From CAIWAH01 sp043755815 (GTDB lineage Bacteria > Verrucomicrobiota > Verrucomicrobiia > Limisphaerales > UBA9464): a stretch of 21,805 nucleotides of DNA. Below are positions 1 to 8,652 of this stretch, piece by piece. Location: positions 1 to 21,805 of the forward strand of contig JAYUSF010000103.1 in the NCBI GenBank assembly GCA_043755815.1, read 5' to 3'. The notes beneath the pieces are model-generated. The model did not search any database. It was not told the origin of the DNA and worked only from the letters and a program-made list of their open reading frames with translations. A program made the position numbers and the translations under genes. Within the stretch, counting starts at the first letter, position 1; every line of letters starts with the position of its first letter.

Positions 1-3000
1 GTCCGCAACCCGTCTGGAAACGTCAACGTGGTGGAAATCGCGGGGTCCGGTGGCAGCAGCAAAACCAGCACCTTTACCTACGACACTGCCTCCTCGCCCA
101 ACAAATGGTCCTTGGCTGAAACCGGAAACCTGCAGACCACCGTGGCGTGGGAGGCGGCCTCGGGGGCCGACACGGACAAGTTTGTTGAGGTGCGCAACGC
201 CACCGGCATTGTCCGCAAGACCAAGAAGACCTACCAGCCCATCGGCGGGCGCCAATACCTGAAGCAACTGGTGGAAGGGGACACGACGACGTTGACGACA
301 ATCCACACGCTCATCACCAGCGGCAACGGCATCGGCCGGCCCAGCCGGACTGATTTTCCCGATGGCCGGTGGGAAGTGTTTGACTATGACAGCAATGGCC
401 GGGTGCTTACCAAGTATGAAGCCTATGCAGACCTGCCCGCGCCTTCGACCGGCGTCACCCCCACCGCCGCCAACGGGCGAAAGACGACCTATTCCTATGC
501 CGCCCTCGACGCAACAGCGGATAAGCTTTACAGCGAGACGACCCCCCGGATCACCAAGGTTTATGCGCCGCAATATTCAGGTGGTTCCTGGAGCTGGGTG
601 ACCGTTTCCACCCGGTTCTTCTGGACTCCCGATTCGGCCACGACCAAGGAGGCTGTCAGCATCAGGCCCGGACATGTGAACTGTGCCTGGACCGACTCCG
701 ACAACCTAGTCACCACGACTGTGGTTTACGATGACTCCTCCGACGCCCTGAAATACCGCCGGACGAAACTCATCGTCCGGCCCGACGCCACCGGCTCTGT
801 CTTCGACTACTCGGAGAGTTCCGGGAACATCACCACGGTCGAGAAACGGGGGGAACTGAACGGGGGACAGACGGCGGTCGTCACCGGCACGGAAACCACG
901 ACCGTCCGCAATGCCCTTGGGCGAATGCTGAGCGTCACGGTCAAGGACATCACCGGCAGCACGGTGGGGCTGACGCTGTCCCAACTGACTTACTCCTATT
1001 CGGGCTCGGCCCTGCTGGAGGACTACACGGTCACCGACCTCGCCGGCCGGGTGACCACCTATCTGCACAACAGTTGCTGCGGCCTGCTGGAAAGCGTGAC
1101 CGACCCCGATGGCCGGGTCACCGAATACGAATATGACGCGCTTAAGCGGCGGATTTCCACCAAGACGTCCTGGGGCGCCAGTTGGGTGAAGATGACCAAC
1201 ATTCTGGACGCAGCCGGCCGGGTGCTGGTGACGCAGCGCATTCCGTCCAGCGGATCCACACAGACCCTTGACCAATACGAATACGACGCGCTGGGACGGG
1301 TGACCAAGCAGACGAATGCCTGGAACGGGGTCACGTCCTACAGCTACACGGTGTCCACCGGCACCAGCACCACCGCCACCTATCCGGACGGCGGCCAACG
1401 CACCGAAACCACCTACCGGGATGGCCGGACCAAACAGGTGAGCGGCACCGCCGTCGCGGGCGTGCGCTACGATCCGGGCGTCCAGGCGGAGGGGGCACAA
1501 TCCATCAAACGCGAGGTGCTGCGAACCATTCGCCTCGACTCCTCCGGCGGCACCAACGAATGGACGCTCGCGGTGACCGATGACCTGGGGCGCAACCTGC
1601 GGACCTACTACGCCAAGGCCAGCGGTTCGCCCTATTCCGAGAATGTTTACAACACGAAGGGGCAACTGATCAAGGCGTCCGATCCGGATGGGGTGACCCG
1701 ACTCTATTCCTACTACAACGACGGTTCCGTCTTCAAAACCGCCATGGACCTGAACGGGGACGGGACGATCATCGACAACGACGGCAATTCCGGGGCGCCG
1801 GATGACCGCATCACCTATGTCATTCGGGACGTGCTGGCCTCGGGCGCCGGCGGAAATTCCCGCGGCACGGACATTGTTCGGGTCCGCACCTATGCCTACC
1901 TGAGTGACGACAGCACCTCCACGGGCCTGATCTCCACGGTCGAGTCGTCCACCGACGGCCGGAAAGTCTGGAGCACCGTCTATCGCGACACTTCGGGCGG
2001 AACTCCGGTCACCACCTATTCCCAGATCGGCATGCCCTCCAGCGGCAGCCGCACCGACACGGTGACCAATCCCGATGGCAGCTACAGCGAGAGGATTTAC
2101 ACCTACGGCCGGCTGACCACCGCGCGGGAAAAGAATTCCGGTGGCACCCAGATCACTTCCAAGATCTACGCCTACGACGCCTACGGCCGGGTTTCGACGG
2201 AGACGGACGCCCGGAACGGTGCCGCCGGCTTCACCTATTACGACGCCGACCAGGTCAACACCGTCACCGCGGCCGACCTCGGCACGGGTGAACCCCGGCA
2301 GGTCACGACCAGCTACTACGACACCCTCGGCCGGTTGAACGGCCAGTTGCTCCCCGACGGCACCACGGTGACCAACTTCTACTACGCCACCGGCCTGCTC
2401 CAGAAAACTTACGGTTCCCGCACTTACCCGGTCGAATACACCTACGACGCCCAGGGCCGCATGGAGACCATGAAGACGTGGCAGACGTTTAATGGGGGAG
2501 CGGGCACGGCGGCCGTCACTACCTGGAAATACAATGCCTACCGTGGCTGGCTGGATTCGAAGGACTATCCCAACGCCACCACCGGGGCGGCCGGCACGGC
2601 CGGGCCGAACTACACCTACACGGACGCGGGACGCCTGCTCACGCGGACTTGGGACCGGGGCGTCTCGGCCACCTACGAATACAAGGTCAAGTCGGGCAGC
2701 GCCTACACGGCGGGCGATCTGCGCCTGGTGAGCTACAGCGACAGCACCCCTTCCACGACCTATACCTACGACCGCCGGGGCCGGCGGGCAACGGCACTGC
2801 GCAACAGCATCACGACCACCTACGCCTACAACGAGGCGAACCAACCGCTTTCGGAATCCCACAGCGGCGGCACGCTCAACACCCTCTCGGTCGTCCGGAC
2901 CTTCGAAAGCTACCTGCGACTGGACACGCTGGCGGCCAAACAAGGGGCCACCAATTTCCAACTGGCCGGCTACACCTACGACACGGCCGGGCGGGCGGAC

Positions 3001-4989
3001 CTGGTGAAGGAAACCAACCAGACCACCTACACCGCCAAATATGCTTACGAGTCCAACTCCAGGCTGATCAAGTCCGTGGCCTTCACCAACAACACCACGG
3101 GCGAGGGTCTGTTCACCAGCCGGGTGTGGGACAAGCTCAACCGGCTGACCACCATCTCCTCGCAGGCCTACCTTAACGCGGCGGTCACTGGCAACCCGAT
3201 CACCTACGCCTACCAATACAACCTCGCCAACCAGCGCACGCGCGCCGATCTGGCGGACGGCAGCTACTGGGTGTATCAATACGACAGCCTCGGCCAGGTC
3301 GTGAGCGGCAAACGCTACTGGAACGACGGCACGCTCATGGACGGGCAGAACTTCGACTACAAGTTCGACGATATCGGCAACCGGGACACCACCGGGGGCC
3401 GCGCCTCCGCCGTGAGCGACTACACCGCCAACCAGCTCAATCAATACACCACCCGCAGCGTCGCCAACAAACTCGACGTGCTGGGCCTCGCCAACCCTAC
3501 CGCCGGGGTCGAGGTGTGGAAGGATTCCGACTCCCACACCACGGCCAACCGCAAGGGCGAGTATTTCCACTACGCGTTGACGGTAAGCAACGATTCCTAC
3601 CCGCTGCTCAACGCCAAATCGCTGTATGGCGCGACCCAGACCGCCGCCATCGGCCGTTCCTATGTGGCTCCGGCGACGGAATCCTACACCTACGACACGG
3701 ACGGCAACCTGACCGCGGACGGCCGCTGGACAGCCTACGTGTGGGACGGGGAAAACCGGCTCGTTGAAATGCGCCGGGATACCAGCACGCCCACGGAGGC
3801 CCGGCAGAAGCTCACCTTTGAATACGACCACCTGGGACGCCGCATCCGGAAGACCTATTTCACCTACAGCGGCGGCTGGGTGGAACAGCGTGACACCACC
3901 TATCTCTATGACGGCTGGAACATGGTCGCGGAGGTAGACGCCAACAATGCGAACGCCACGCTGCGGACCTACGTGTGGGGCACCGACCTGAGCGGCAACC
4001 GCACCGGGGCCGGTGGCGTGGGCGGCCTGATGTGGGTGAACAACGCCCAGTCCGGGTTAACCGCAGGCATCCAGTTCACGGCCTACGACGGCAACGGCAA
4101 CGTGGCCGGCCTGTTCGCCGCCGCCGACGGCAGCAACACCGCCCGCTACGAATACGGCCCCTTCGGCGAATCCCTGCGGCTGACCGGCACCCTCGCCAAG
4201 GCCAACCCCGTCCGTTGGAGCACCAAGGTCACCGACGACGAGGGCGGGCTGGTTTACTACGGGTATCGCTATTACAACCCGAACACGGGACGGTGGCTGA
4301 GCAGGGATCCAATTGAGGAAGAGGGTGGCATTAACCTATTCGGGTTTGTCCGAAATCTAGCAGTCAGCCTCTATGACCCATTGGGCCTAACGTTTCCCGG
4401 AACGTCACCCTCTGCATATCCGCCCTACAGATATCCGCCACCTCCTCCTGTTCAACCTCCCCCACCGCCAGGAGCTCCAAGAGGTCCCGGACTTGAACTT
4501 GGCGGTGGCGTGGCTGGTGGCATTGGGATTGTATTTCCAATCCTAAGCATAGAATACAACGATGGATTTATGAAAACCACATGCAACAATTCGTGTTTTT
4601 CACAAGGCGCCACAGTTACCTTTGGTCCAGGAGTGCCTGGCGTTTACCTAAGTGGTGGACCAGCCGGTGCAATTAGTGCATCAGGGCTTGAAGGACCATC
4701 ATTTTCTGTGGGTTTTGGCTTCAAGGCAGGGGTTATTGCGGGTGGGACTGGCTCAGGGGACGTCAATTTCACTCCAACCAGCTTTCCGACACCGGACGGC
4801 ATTTCAGGGAGCCTGACAGGATCAATCTCCATTGGGCCGGCCGTTGGCGTCGGTAACGTGGGATTTAGATTATCAATCCAATGCACTGGCTGCGCTTCGA
4901 ATAAAAAATGGGGAGCGATGGCTCCAACCGTTGCATTCGCGGAATCGTTCAAATGCATTTACGACCAGATTAGTAAGCTGGTTAAATGA
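1..4989 (+). CDS. RHS/YD-repeat protein with variable C-terminal tip (5' end outside window)
   Basis: The frame is open from base 1, so the gene starts upstream; the GTG at 28 is only the first possible start inside the window. The 1662 visible residues are mostly YD repeats (YEYDALGRV, YTYDAQGR types) forming the beta-cocoon typical of RHS and polymorphic-toxin proteins. An EF-hand-like D-N-G-D-G loop lies near base 1750. The RHS-associated core is clear: YYGYRYYNPNTGRWLSRDP (about residues 1419-1437), then GGINLFGFV and a closing DPLGL (1459-1463). In related cores the upstream motif is often DPxG; here it is DPIE (D1436). After DPLGL comes a 199-residue tip: a proline-rich linker (about 1464-1497), a glycine-rich segment of beta character and five cysteines (1528, 1532, 1628, 1631, 1652). 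I recognise no toxin fold in the tip. The next gene overlaps by ATGA. Exact export route (T6SS, Tc-like, cell wall) cannot be judged because the N-terminus is missing. Confidence 0.93.
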   Translation, partial: VRNPSGNVNVVEIAGSGGSSKTSTFTYDTASSPNKWSLAETGNLQTTVAWEAASGADTDKFVEVRNATGIVRKTKKTYQPIGGRQYLKQLVEGDTTTLTTIHTLITSGNGIGRPSRTDFPDGRWEVFDYDSNGRVLTKYEAYADLPAPSTGVTPTAANGRKTTYSYAALDATADKLYSETTPRITKVYAPQYSGGSWSWVTVSTRFFWTPDSATTKEAVSIRPGHVNCAWTDSDNLVTTTVVYDDSSDALKYRRTKLIVRPDATGSVFDYSESSGNITTVEKRGELNGGQTAVVTGTETTTVRNALGRMLSVTVKDITGSTVGLTLSQLTYSYSGSALLEDYTVTDLAGRVTTYLHNSCCGLLESVTDPDGRVTEYEYDALKRRISTKTSWGASWVKMTNILDAAGRVLVTQRIPSSGSTQTLDQYEYDALGRVTKQTNAWNGVTSYSYTVSTGTSTTATYPDGGQRTETTYRDGRTKQVSGTAVAGVRYDPGVQAEGAQSIKREVLRTIRLDSSGGTNEWTLAVTDDLGRNLRTYYAKASGSPYSENVYNTKGQLIKASDPDGVTRLYSYYNDGSVFKTAMDLNGDGTIIDNDGNSGAPDDRITYVIRDVLASGAGGNSRGTDIVRVRTYAYLSDDSTSTGLISTVESSTDGRKVWSTVYRDTSGGTPVTTYSQIGMPSSGSRTDTVTNPDGSYSERIYTYGRLTTAREKNSGGTQITSKIYAYDAYGRVSTETDARNGAAGFTYYDADQVNTVTAADLGTGEPRQVTTSYYDTLGRLNGQLLPDGTTVTNFYYATGLLQKTYGSRTYPVEYTYDAQGRMETMKTWQTFNGGAGTAAVTTWKYNAYRGWLDSKDYPNATTGAAGTAGPNYTYTDAGRLLTRTWDRGVSATYEYKVKSGSAYTAGDLRLVSYSDSTPSTTYTYDRRGRRATALRNSITTTYAYNEANQPLSESHSGGTLNTLSVVRTFESYLRLDTLAAKQGATNFQLAGYTYDTAGRADLVKETNQTTYTAKYAYESNSRLIKSVAFTNNTTGEGLFTSRVWDKLNRLTTISSQAYLNAAVTGNPITYAYQYNLANQRTRADLADGSYWVYQYDSLGQVVSGKRYWNDGTLMDGQNFDYKFDDIGNRDTTGGRASAVSDYTANQLNQYTTRSVANKLDVLGLANPTAGVEVWKDSDSHTTANRKGEYFHYALTVSNDSYPLLNAKSLYGATQTAAIGRSYVAPATESYTYDTDGNLTADGRWTAYVWDGENRLVEMRRDTSTPTEARQKLTFEYDHLGRRIRKTYFTYSGGWVEQRDTTYLYDGWNMVAEVDANNANATLRTYVWGTDLSGNRTGAGGVGGLMWVNNAQSGLTAGIQFTAYDGNGNVAGLFAAADGSNTARYEYGPFGESLRLTGTLAKANPVRWSTKVTDDEGGLVYYGYRYYNPNTGRWLSRDPIEEEGGINLFGFVRNLAVSLYDPLGLTFPGTSPSAYPPYRYPPPPPVQPPPPPGAPRGPGLELGGGVAGGIGIVFPILSIEYNDGFMKTTCNNSCFSQGATVTFGPGVPGVYLSGGPAGAISASGLEGPSFSVGFGFKAGVIAGGTGSGDVNFTPTSFPTPDGISGSLTGSISIGPAVGVGNVGFRLSIQCTGCASNKKWGAMAPTVAFAESFKCIYDQISKLVK
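4390..4989 (+). other. Variable C-terminal tip of the RHS protein (candidate toxin domain)
   Basis: This is the part of the RHS gene after the DPLGL motif, where RHS proteins usually carry a swappable effector. It opens with a Tyr/Pro-rich stretch and a poly-proline linker, then a Gly/Ser-rich segment with alternating hydrophobic residues (GGVAGGIGIVFP, SGSLTGSISIGPAVGVG). Cysteine pairs C-x3-C (1528/1532) and C-x2-C (1628/1631) bracket it. No His/Asp/Glu nuclease or protease motif is apparent. Composition drifts toward A+T here: by hand count 3901-3960 has 34 G+C of 60, 4681-4740 has 30 and 4981-5040 has 17. That fits a horizontally exchanged tip. The pairing with a membrane protein hints at a membrane-acting effector, but this is inference. 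Confidence 0.55.
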
Positions 4990-5339
4990 TAAGATTTAAA
5001 ACATTGACTGTGAACAATCCTATGTTGTTTGGAATACGATTAATTCGGCACGTGTGGTTGTTCTGCTTTACGTTTCCTGCCTACTGTCTTCCGCTCACGT
5101 CGCCTCGCCTTGGTGTGAAACTAGGGCTATGGGTTCTAGTTGCCATAGTCGCGTGGCTGGTTTTCGCGTGGCTGTTAATGGCACGAAATAATGCTAACAT
5201 CACAAAGTTCTTTCAAAATCCTTCAATGTCGTTGCCGATAAAGTATCTTATGTTTATTGGTGGGGGAATCGTATGTGCGTTCTTGGGAGCGATAATCGGC
5301 TTTCTGATAAGAACGTATTTTGAATATTCAGGCCAGTGA
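4986..5339 (+). CDS. Small multi-pass membrane protein, candidate immunity protein to the RHS tip
   Basis: A 117-aa protein whose ATG overlaps the RHS stop codon (ATGA at 4986-4989), an arrangement that suggests translational coupling. It has three hydrophobic segments, at about residues 22-38, 45-66 and 86-109; the second and third are convincing transmembrane helices. No catalytic motif and no signal-peptide cleavage site were seen. Its base composition is low in G+C compared with the rest of the window, like the 3' end of the RHS gene. Genes directly downstream of RHS variable tips are commonly the cognate immunity proteins, and a membrane immunity protein would fit a toxin that attacks the inner membrane. 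I do not recognise the family. It could instead be an unrelated small membrane protein carried along with the tip. Confidence 0.75.
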   Translation: MIRFKTLTVNNPMLFGIRLIRHVWLFCFTFPAYCLPLTSPRLGVKLGLWVLVAIVAWLVFAWLLMARNNANITKFFQNPSMSLPIKYLMFIGGGIVCAFLGAIIGFLIRTYFEYSGQ

Positions 5340-5670
5340 TGATGGCGAATGGTGAACAGGTCTCGCCTCGCCACGCACCAAAATGTTCTTGGGATCAATG
5401 CTAGCCGGTGGTTGGTGAAATCTACTGGATGAACCACCCGGTGAGTTCTGCCTGTCGCCACTCCGAGTGCAATCGCTCGTCATCATGAGTGATACCGAAC
5501 ACAGTAGAGTCAGTTCTAGGCTGATACGGCATCAGAGCGAGCGCCCGTTCCTCCACATGCTGCCGATGACGCCCTCGTTGTCGCCTCAAGGCGTATGGTG
5601 TTGTCGTGCTTTAATTCACCGTTACGTGCAGGATTCGAGGCGTGCGCGCCCTGAACCGCACACGAGTTGC
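5340..5670. other. Gap between the RHS module and the GH35 gene, no recognisable gene
   Basis: About 330 bases of mixed composition. The GH35 frame is open back to 5467, but the predicted residues there are Arg/His/Ser-rich and resemble no GH35 N-terminus, so I treat them as untranslated. A reverse-strand frame (5213-5461) gives no recognisable protein. No T-rich terminator follows the small membrane gene. This may be the right border of the acquired RHS-tip module. Confidence 0.4.
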
Positions 5671-8010
5671 GTGCGTTTCCTAGGAAGGAGAACTGTCCTG
5701 GACAATCTTCGGTTCTTGCTGCTCAACGTGCTGATTATTCTGGCTTTGCCGACGCCTCAAGCTCTTGCCGCGGAAGCAATCATTCACAGCGGCGAACTGC
5801 ATGCCACGCGCATCCCGCGGGAGCACTGGTCGCACCGCCTGAAGATGGCCAAGGCGCTGGGTTTGGATACTGTGAGCACCTACGTCTTCTGGAGCCAACA
5901 CGAGCCGGCGCCGGGGAAGTTCGACTGGACGGGCCAGAACGATCTCGCGGAGTTCTGCCGGCAGGCGCAGCGGGAAGGCCTGCAGGTGCTGCTGCGCCCT
6001 GGTCCCTACGTCTGCGGCGAATACGACTTCGGCGGGATGCCTTGGTGGCTGCTGAAGGACCCCGAGATGCATGTCCGCGGCCGGTATCCCGGCTTCCTCA
6101 GTGCCGTCCAACGCTACTACAAGGCGTTGGGCGAGCAACTGGCCCCGCTCCAGGCCACCAAGGGCGGTCCCATCGTGATGGTGCAGGTCGAGAACGAATA
6201 CGACGGCTACGGCAGCGATGGGGCCTACATCGAATCCCTCTGTGCCGCCCTGCGGGAGTCCGGCTTCGACGTGCCCCTCTACACCTCGGAGATGACATGG
6301 TCGCTGCGTCCCTCGAAGGTGCCCGGCCTGATCCGCGGCGTGGGCTTTGGCAGTGATCCCGACCGTCATTTCGCCGACCTCCGCCGGGTTCAACCGAATG
6401 GCCCCATGTTTTGCAGCGAACTTTACACCGGATGGTATGGCGTGTGGGGCCGGAGCAGCAGCATCGGCAGCCCGTTCCAAACCCTGACGAACACGCTGGA
6501 ACATGTGCTGAACTTGGGCGCCTCCTTCAATCTCTACATGGTCCATGGCGGCACTAGCTTCGGTTTCACCGCGGGGGCCAACAACCCGCCCTTCCGCCCG
6601 ACACCCACCAGCTACGACTACGGCGCCCCCATTGACGAGGCGGGGCGGCCCACGCCCAAGTATCACGCCCTCCGCGAAGTGATGGCCCGCCACCTGCCAC
6701 CCGGCCAGACCTTGCCGCCGATTCCGCCACCTAATCCCATCATCGCGCTGCCGCCGGTGGCCTTCCAAGAAGTGGCCCCCATGCTGAAGAACCTGCCCGG
6801 TTCCCATCGCGAACGCTGGCCGCAGACGATGGAGGCGTTGGGCCAGGGGCAAGGTTGTGTGCTCTACCGCACCAAGCTGCCCGCCGGCCGTGCCGCCGAA
6901 CTGATTGTGACCGAACCCCACGACTTCGTGGTCGTGCTGCTGGACGGCAAGCCGGTGGGCACGTTGGACCGGATGCGTCGCGAGCGTTCCCTCTGGCTGC
7001 CCGAACGCCGCGAAGACGCAACGCTCGACCTGCTGGTCGAGGCCATGGGCCATGTGAACTTCGGTCCCGACATGGAGAAGGACCGCAAGGGCATCACCGA
7101 GCGGGTGGAACTCAGCGACAGCCGCGGCCGGCGCGAACTGCTCGATTGGGAGATGTTTCCGCTGCCCCTGAGCACCGCGTCGCTGGCGCAACTCAAGTTT
7201 GAGCGGCGTTCCGTCGGCGACGAAGTGACTTCCACCAACCGATTGCGCGAACCCGTCTACTTCAGGGCGACCTTCGATCTGAAGGAAAGCGGCGACACCT
7301 TCTTGGACCTACGTCAATGGTCCAAGGGCGTCGTGTGGGTGAACGGGCACAACCTCGGCCGCTTCTGGAGCATCGGCCCACAACAGACCCTCTACCTGCC
7401 CGGCCCGTGGCTGAAAAAGGCCGGCAACGAAATTATCGTGCTGGACCTGCTGGGACCGGCCAAAGCGGAGATTGCGGGCCTGACCAACCCCATCCTCAAC
7501 GAACTGAACTTCGCCTCCGTCGGCCGCCTGCATCGGAAGTCCGGCCAAAAGCTGGTCTTGGAGGGCGTTACTCCCGTCACGGAGGGGCAGTTCCCGCCGG
7601 AGAGCGGCTGGCAACTGGCGAAGTTCGAGCCGGTCCACGCCCGCTACGTGTGCCTGGAAGCCCGGAGTTCTTTGGCCAAGGACGGTTACACCACCTGCGC
7701 CGAACTGAACATCGTCGATGCCGTGGGCCGGAACATCCCGAAGGCCAACTGGAAAATCCTCTACGCCGACAGCGAAGAAGTGCTCGCCGAAGACGCCTCC
7801 GCCGACCGGATTCTGGACGGCCGCCCCGAAACCTTCTGGCACACCCGCTGGGACGGCGACAAAGACCCGCTGCCGCATCACCTCGTCATTGATCTGGGCG
7901 AAGAATACCCGATCACCGGCGTCCGCTACCTGCCGCGGCAGGACATGCCCAACGGCCGCATCGGCGAATACCGCATCTACGCCCGCAAGGAAGCCTTTCC
8001 CGGACTCTGA
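5671..8010 (+). CDS. Secreted beta-galactosidase, glycoside hydrolase family 35
   Basis: A 779-aa protein counted from GTG 5671 (770 aa if it starts at CTG 5698). A signal peptide follows (LRFLLLNVLIILALPTPQALA), so it acts outside the cytoplasm, removing terminal beta-galactose from glycans. The catalytic barrel starts at HSGELHATRIPREHW and includes LLRPGPYVCGEYDFGGMPWWL. The proton donor is predicted as Glu176 in VQVENEYDGYG and the nucleophile as Glu250 in FCSELYTGWYGVWG. MVHGGTSFGFTAGAN and TSYDYGAPIDEAGRPTPKY are further GH35 hallmarks. Beta-sandwich domains follow, the last with VWVNGHNLGRFWSIGPQQTLYLPGPWL (about residues 529-594), then an F5/8-type carbohydrate-binding domain (about 641-779) with RYVCLEA, ILDGRPETFWHTRW and HHLVIDLGEEYPITGVRYLPRQ. 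That domain ends at EYRIYARKEAFPGL, before its usual last strands, so the C-terminus looks truncated. Confidence 0.93.
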   Translation: MRFLGRRTVLDNLRFLLLNVLIILALPTPQALAAEAIIHSGELHATRIPREHWSHRLKMAKALGLDTVSTYVFWSQHEPAPGKFDWTGQNDLAEFCRQAQREGLQVLLRPGPYVCGEYDFGGMPWWLLKDPEMHVRGRYPGFLSAVQRYYKALGEQLAPLQATKGGPIVMVQVENEYDGYGSDGAYIESLCAALRESGFDVPLYTSEMTWSLRPSKVPGLIRGVGFGSDPDRHFADLRRVQPNGPMFCSELYTGWYGVWGRSSSIGSPFQTLTNTLEHVLNLGASFNLYMVHGGTSFGFTAGANNPPFRPTPTSYDYGAPIDEAGRPTPKYHALREVMARHLPPGQTLPPIPPPNPIIALPPVAFQEVAPMLKNLPGSHRERWPQTMEALGQGQGCVLYRTKLPAGRAAELIVTEPHDFVVVLLDGKPVGTLDRMRRERSLWLPERREDATLDLLVEAMGHVNFGPDMEKDRKGITERVELSDSRGRRELLDWEMFPLPLSTASLAQLKFERRSVGDEVTSTNRLREPVYFRATFDLKESGDTFLDLRQWSKGVVWVNGHNLGRFWSIGPQQTLYLPGPWLKKAGNEIIVLDLLGPAKAEIAGLTNPILNELNFASVGRLHRKSGQKLVLEGVTPVTEGQFPPESGWQLAKFEPVHARYVCLEARSSLAKDGYTTCAELNIVDAVGRNIPKANWKILYADSEEVLAEDASADRILDGRPETFWHTRWDGDKDPLPHHLVIDLGEEYPITGVRYLPRQDMPNGRIGEYRIYARKEAFPGL
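5685..5690 (+). promoter_or_regulatory. Strong Shine-Dalgarno sequence upstream of GH35
   Basis: AAGGAG lies exactly 7 bases before an in-frame CTG at 5698. There is no ATG, GTG or TTG in frame at a suitable distance; the nearest conventional start is GTG at 5671, which is upstream of the site. Either translation begins at CTG 5698, or the match is a chance occurrence inside the signal-peptide codons. Confidence 0.45.
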
Positions 8011-8337
8011 CCTAAGTGAGGCTGCGAGACGTCAGTAAAAGTGTCGATGCGATGGGACTCTGCGCGAATCGTGGCCAACACCTGCAAAGGAAAGGCTCGC
8101 CAATGAGACGGTGGATATTCGGGCAACCGCACCCGACAAAGCAATGCGTCCAACGCGGAGTCGGTCAGGTCTGGGGAAGAGGATTTAGGAAGCGGCACGG
8201 CGGAATCGCCAGACGTCGCGTTTTCCGAGCGGAGGCAAAAGCTTCCGCGTTGGTCACTGGCAACGGGATCATTCATCAACCGGTCAGACCGGTGGGAACG
8301 GGAATTCCTTGGAGAAAGTGGCTGCAAATTCCCGACA
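8011..8337. other. Gap between GH35 and the HTH gene
   Basis: About 330 bases with no frame I can assign. Overlapping frames on both strands are arginine-rich and look like shadows. It contains one perfect 15-base palindrome (8279-8293), listed separately. The early end of the GH35 F5/8 domain suggests that a rearrangement joined unrelated DNA at about 7985-8010. Confidence 0.4.
8279..8293. repeat. Perfect palindrome ACCGGTC-A-GACCGGT
   Basis: Two 7-base arms are separated by one base. It lies 45 bases beyond the 3' end of the reverse-strand HTH gene. No T-run follows on either strand, so it is not a standard terminator. The dyad symmetry would suit a dimeric DNA-binding protein, but there is no promoter evidence. 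Confidence 0.4.
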
Positions 8338-8652
8338 TCATAGTCTGCTGTTGGGATCGGCCTCCGCTGGGGTCGCCGGCAGGTCGAGCACCTTGGCCAG
8401 CTTCGCCCACTCCTCGGCCGAAGGTTCGGCAATGTCCCGTTCCCAAGCCGACATCCGCGCGCGGGTAACTTGCAACAAATCGGCCACAAACCGCAGTTTC
8501 AGCCCGTGCTCGAACCGGGCCTTCCGCAAGGCGTCGCCTAGGGTCTTCACCTCCTTCGGGAAGGCTTTCCGGTGTTGCCTTTGACCAGAGTCAGGGCTTC
8601 TTTGGGTGTGGATTGACCGCTGACAAATACCCAACAGTGCTAACAGGAGCAA
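8338..8652 (-). CDS. Small Xre/Cro-type helix-turn-helix protein
   Basis: Up to 104 aa. Residues 37-92 read as an HTH_3/Xre domain: TLGDALRKARFEHGLKLRFVADLLQVTRARMSAWERDIAEPSAEEWAKLAKVLDL, with the recognition helix around VTRARMSAWER. The layout (short basic leader, FPKE then TLGDALRKAR, domain, short tail) matches small orphan HTH proteins I associate with verrucomicrobial genomes. The frame has no ATG; possible starts are TTG at 8652, TTG at 8634 or a GTG close to the domain, so the true 5' end is uncertain and may have been altered by the inverted-repeat element at 8655-8752. The open frame also overlaps, head to head, the start of the WD40 frame. Targets are unknown. It could be a regulator, an antitoxin-like remnant, or decayed. 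Confidence 0.7.
   Translation of the reverse strand: MLLLALLGICQRSIHTQRSPDSGQRQHRKAFPKEVKTLGDALRKARFEHGLKLRFVADLLQVTRARMSAWERDIAEPSAEEWAKLAKVLDLPATPAEADPNSRL

Noticed and set aside
706..3831. 1041-codon open frame on the reverse strand inside the RHS gene
   Set aside because: Val/Gly/Arg-rich shadow caused by the codon bias of the forward YD repeats; no domain and an intact forward gene.
5467..5670. N-terminal extension of GH35 from 5467
   Set aside because: Residues are unlike any GH35 start and would bury the signal peptide about 70 residues in; starts at 5671 or 5698 fit better.
5680..7191. 503-codon reverse-strand frame opposite the GH35 gene
   Set aside because: The forward frame has catalytic residues and a signal peptide; the reverse one is a shadow.
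8016..8468. 150-aa forward frame between GH35 and WD40
   Set aside because: Arg/Gly-rich, overlaps the HTH gene antisense and resembles nothing known.
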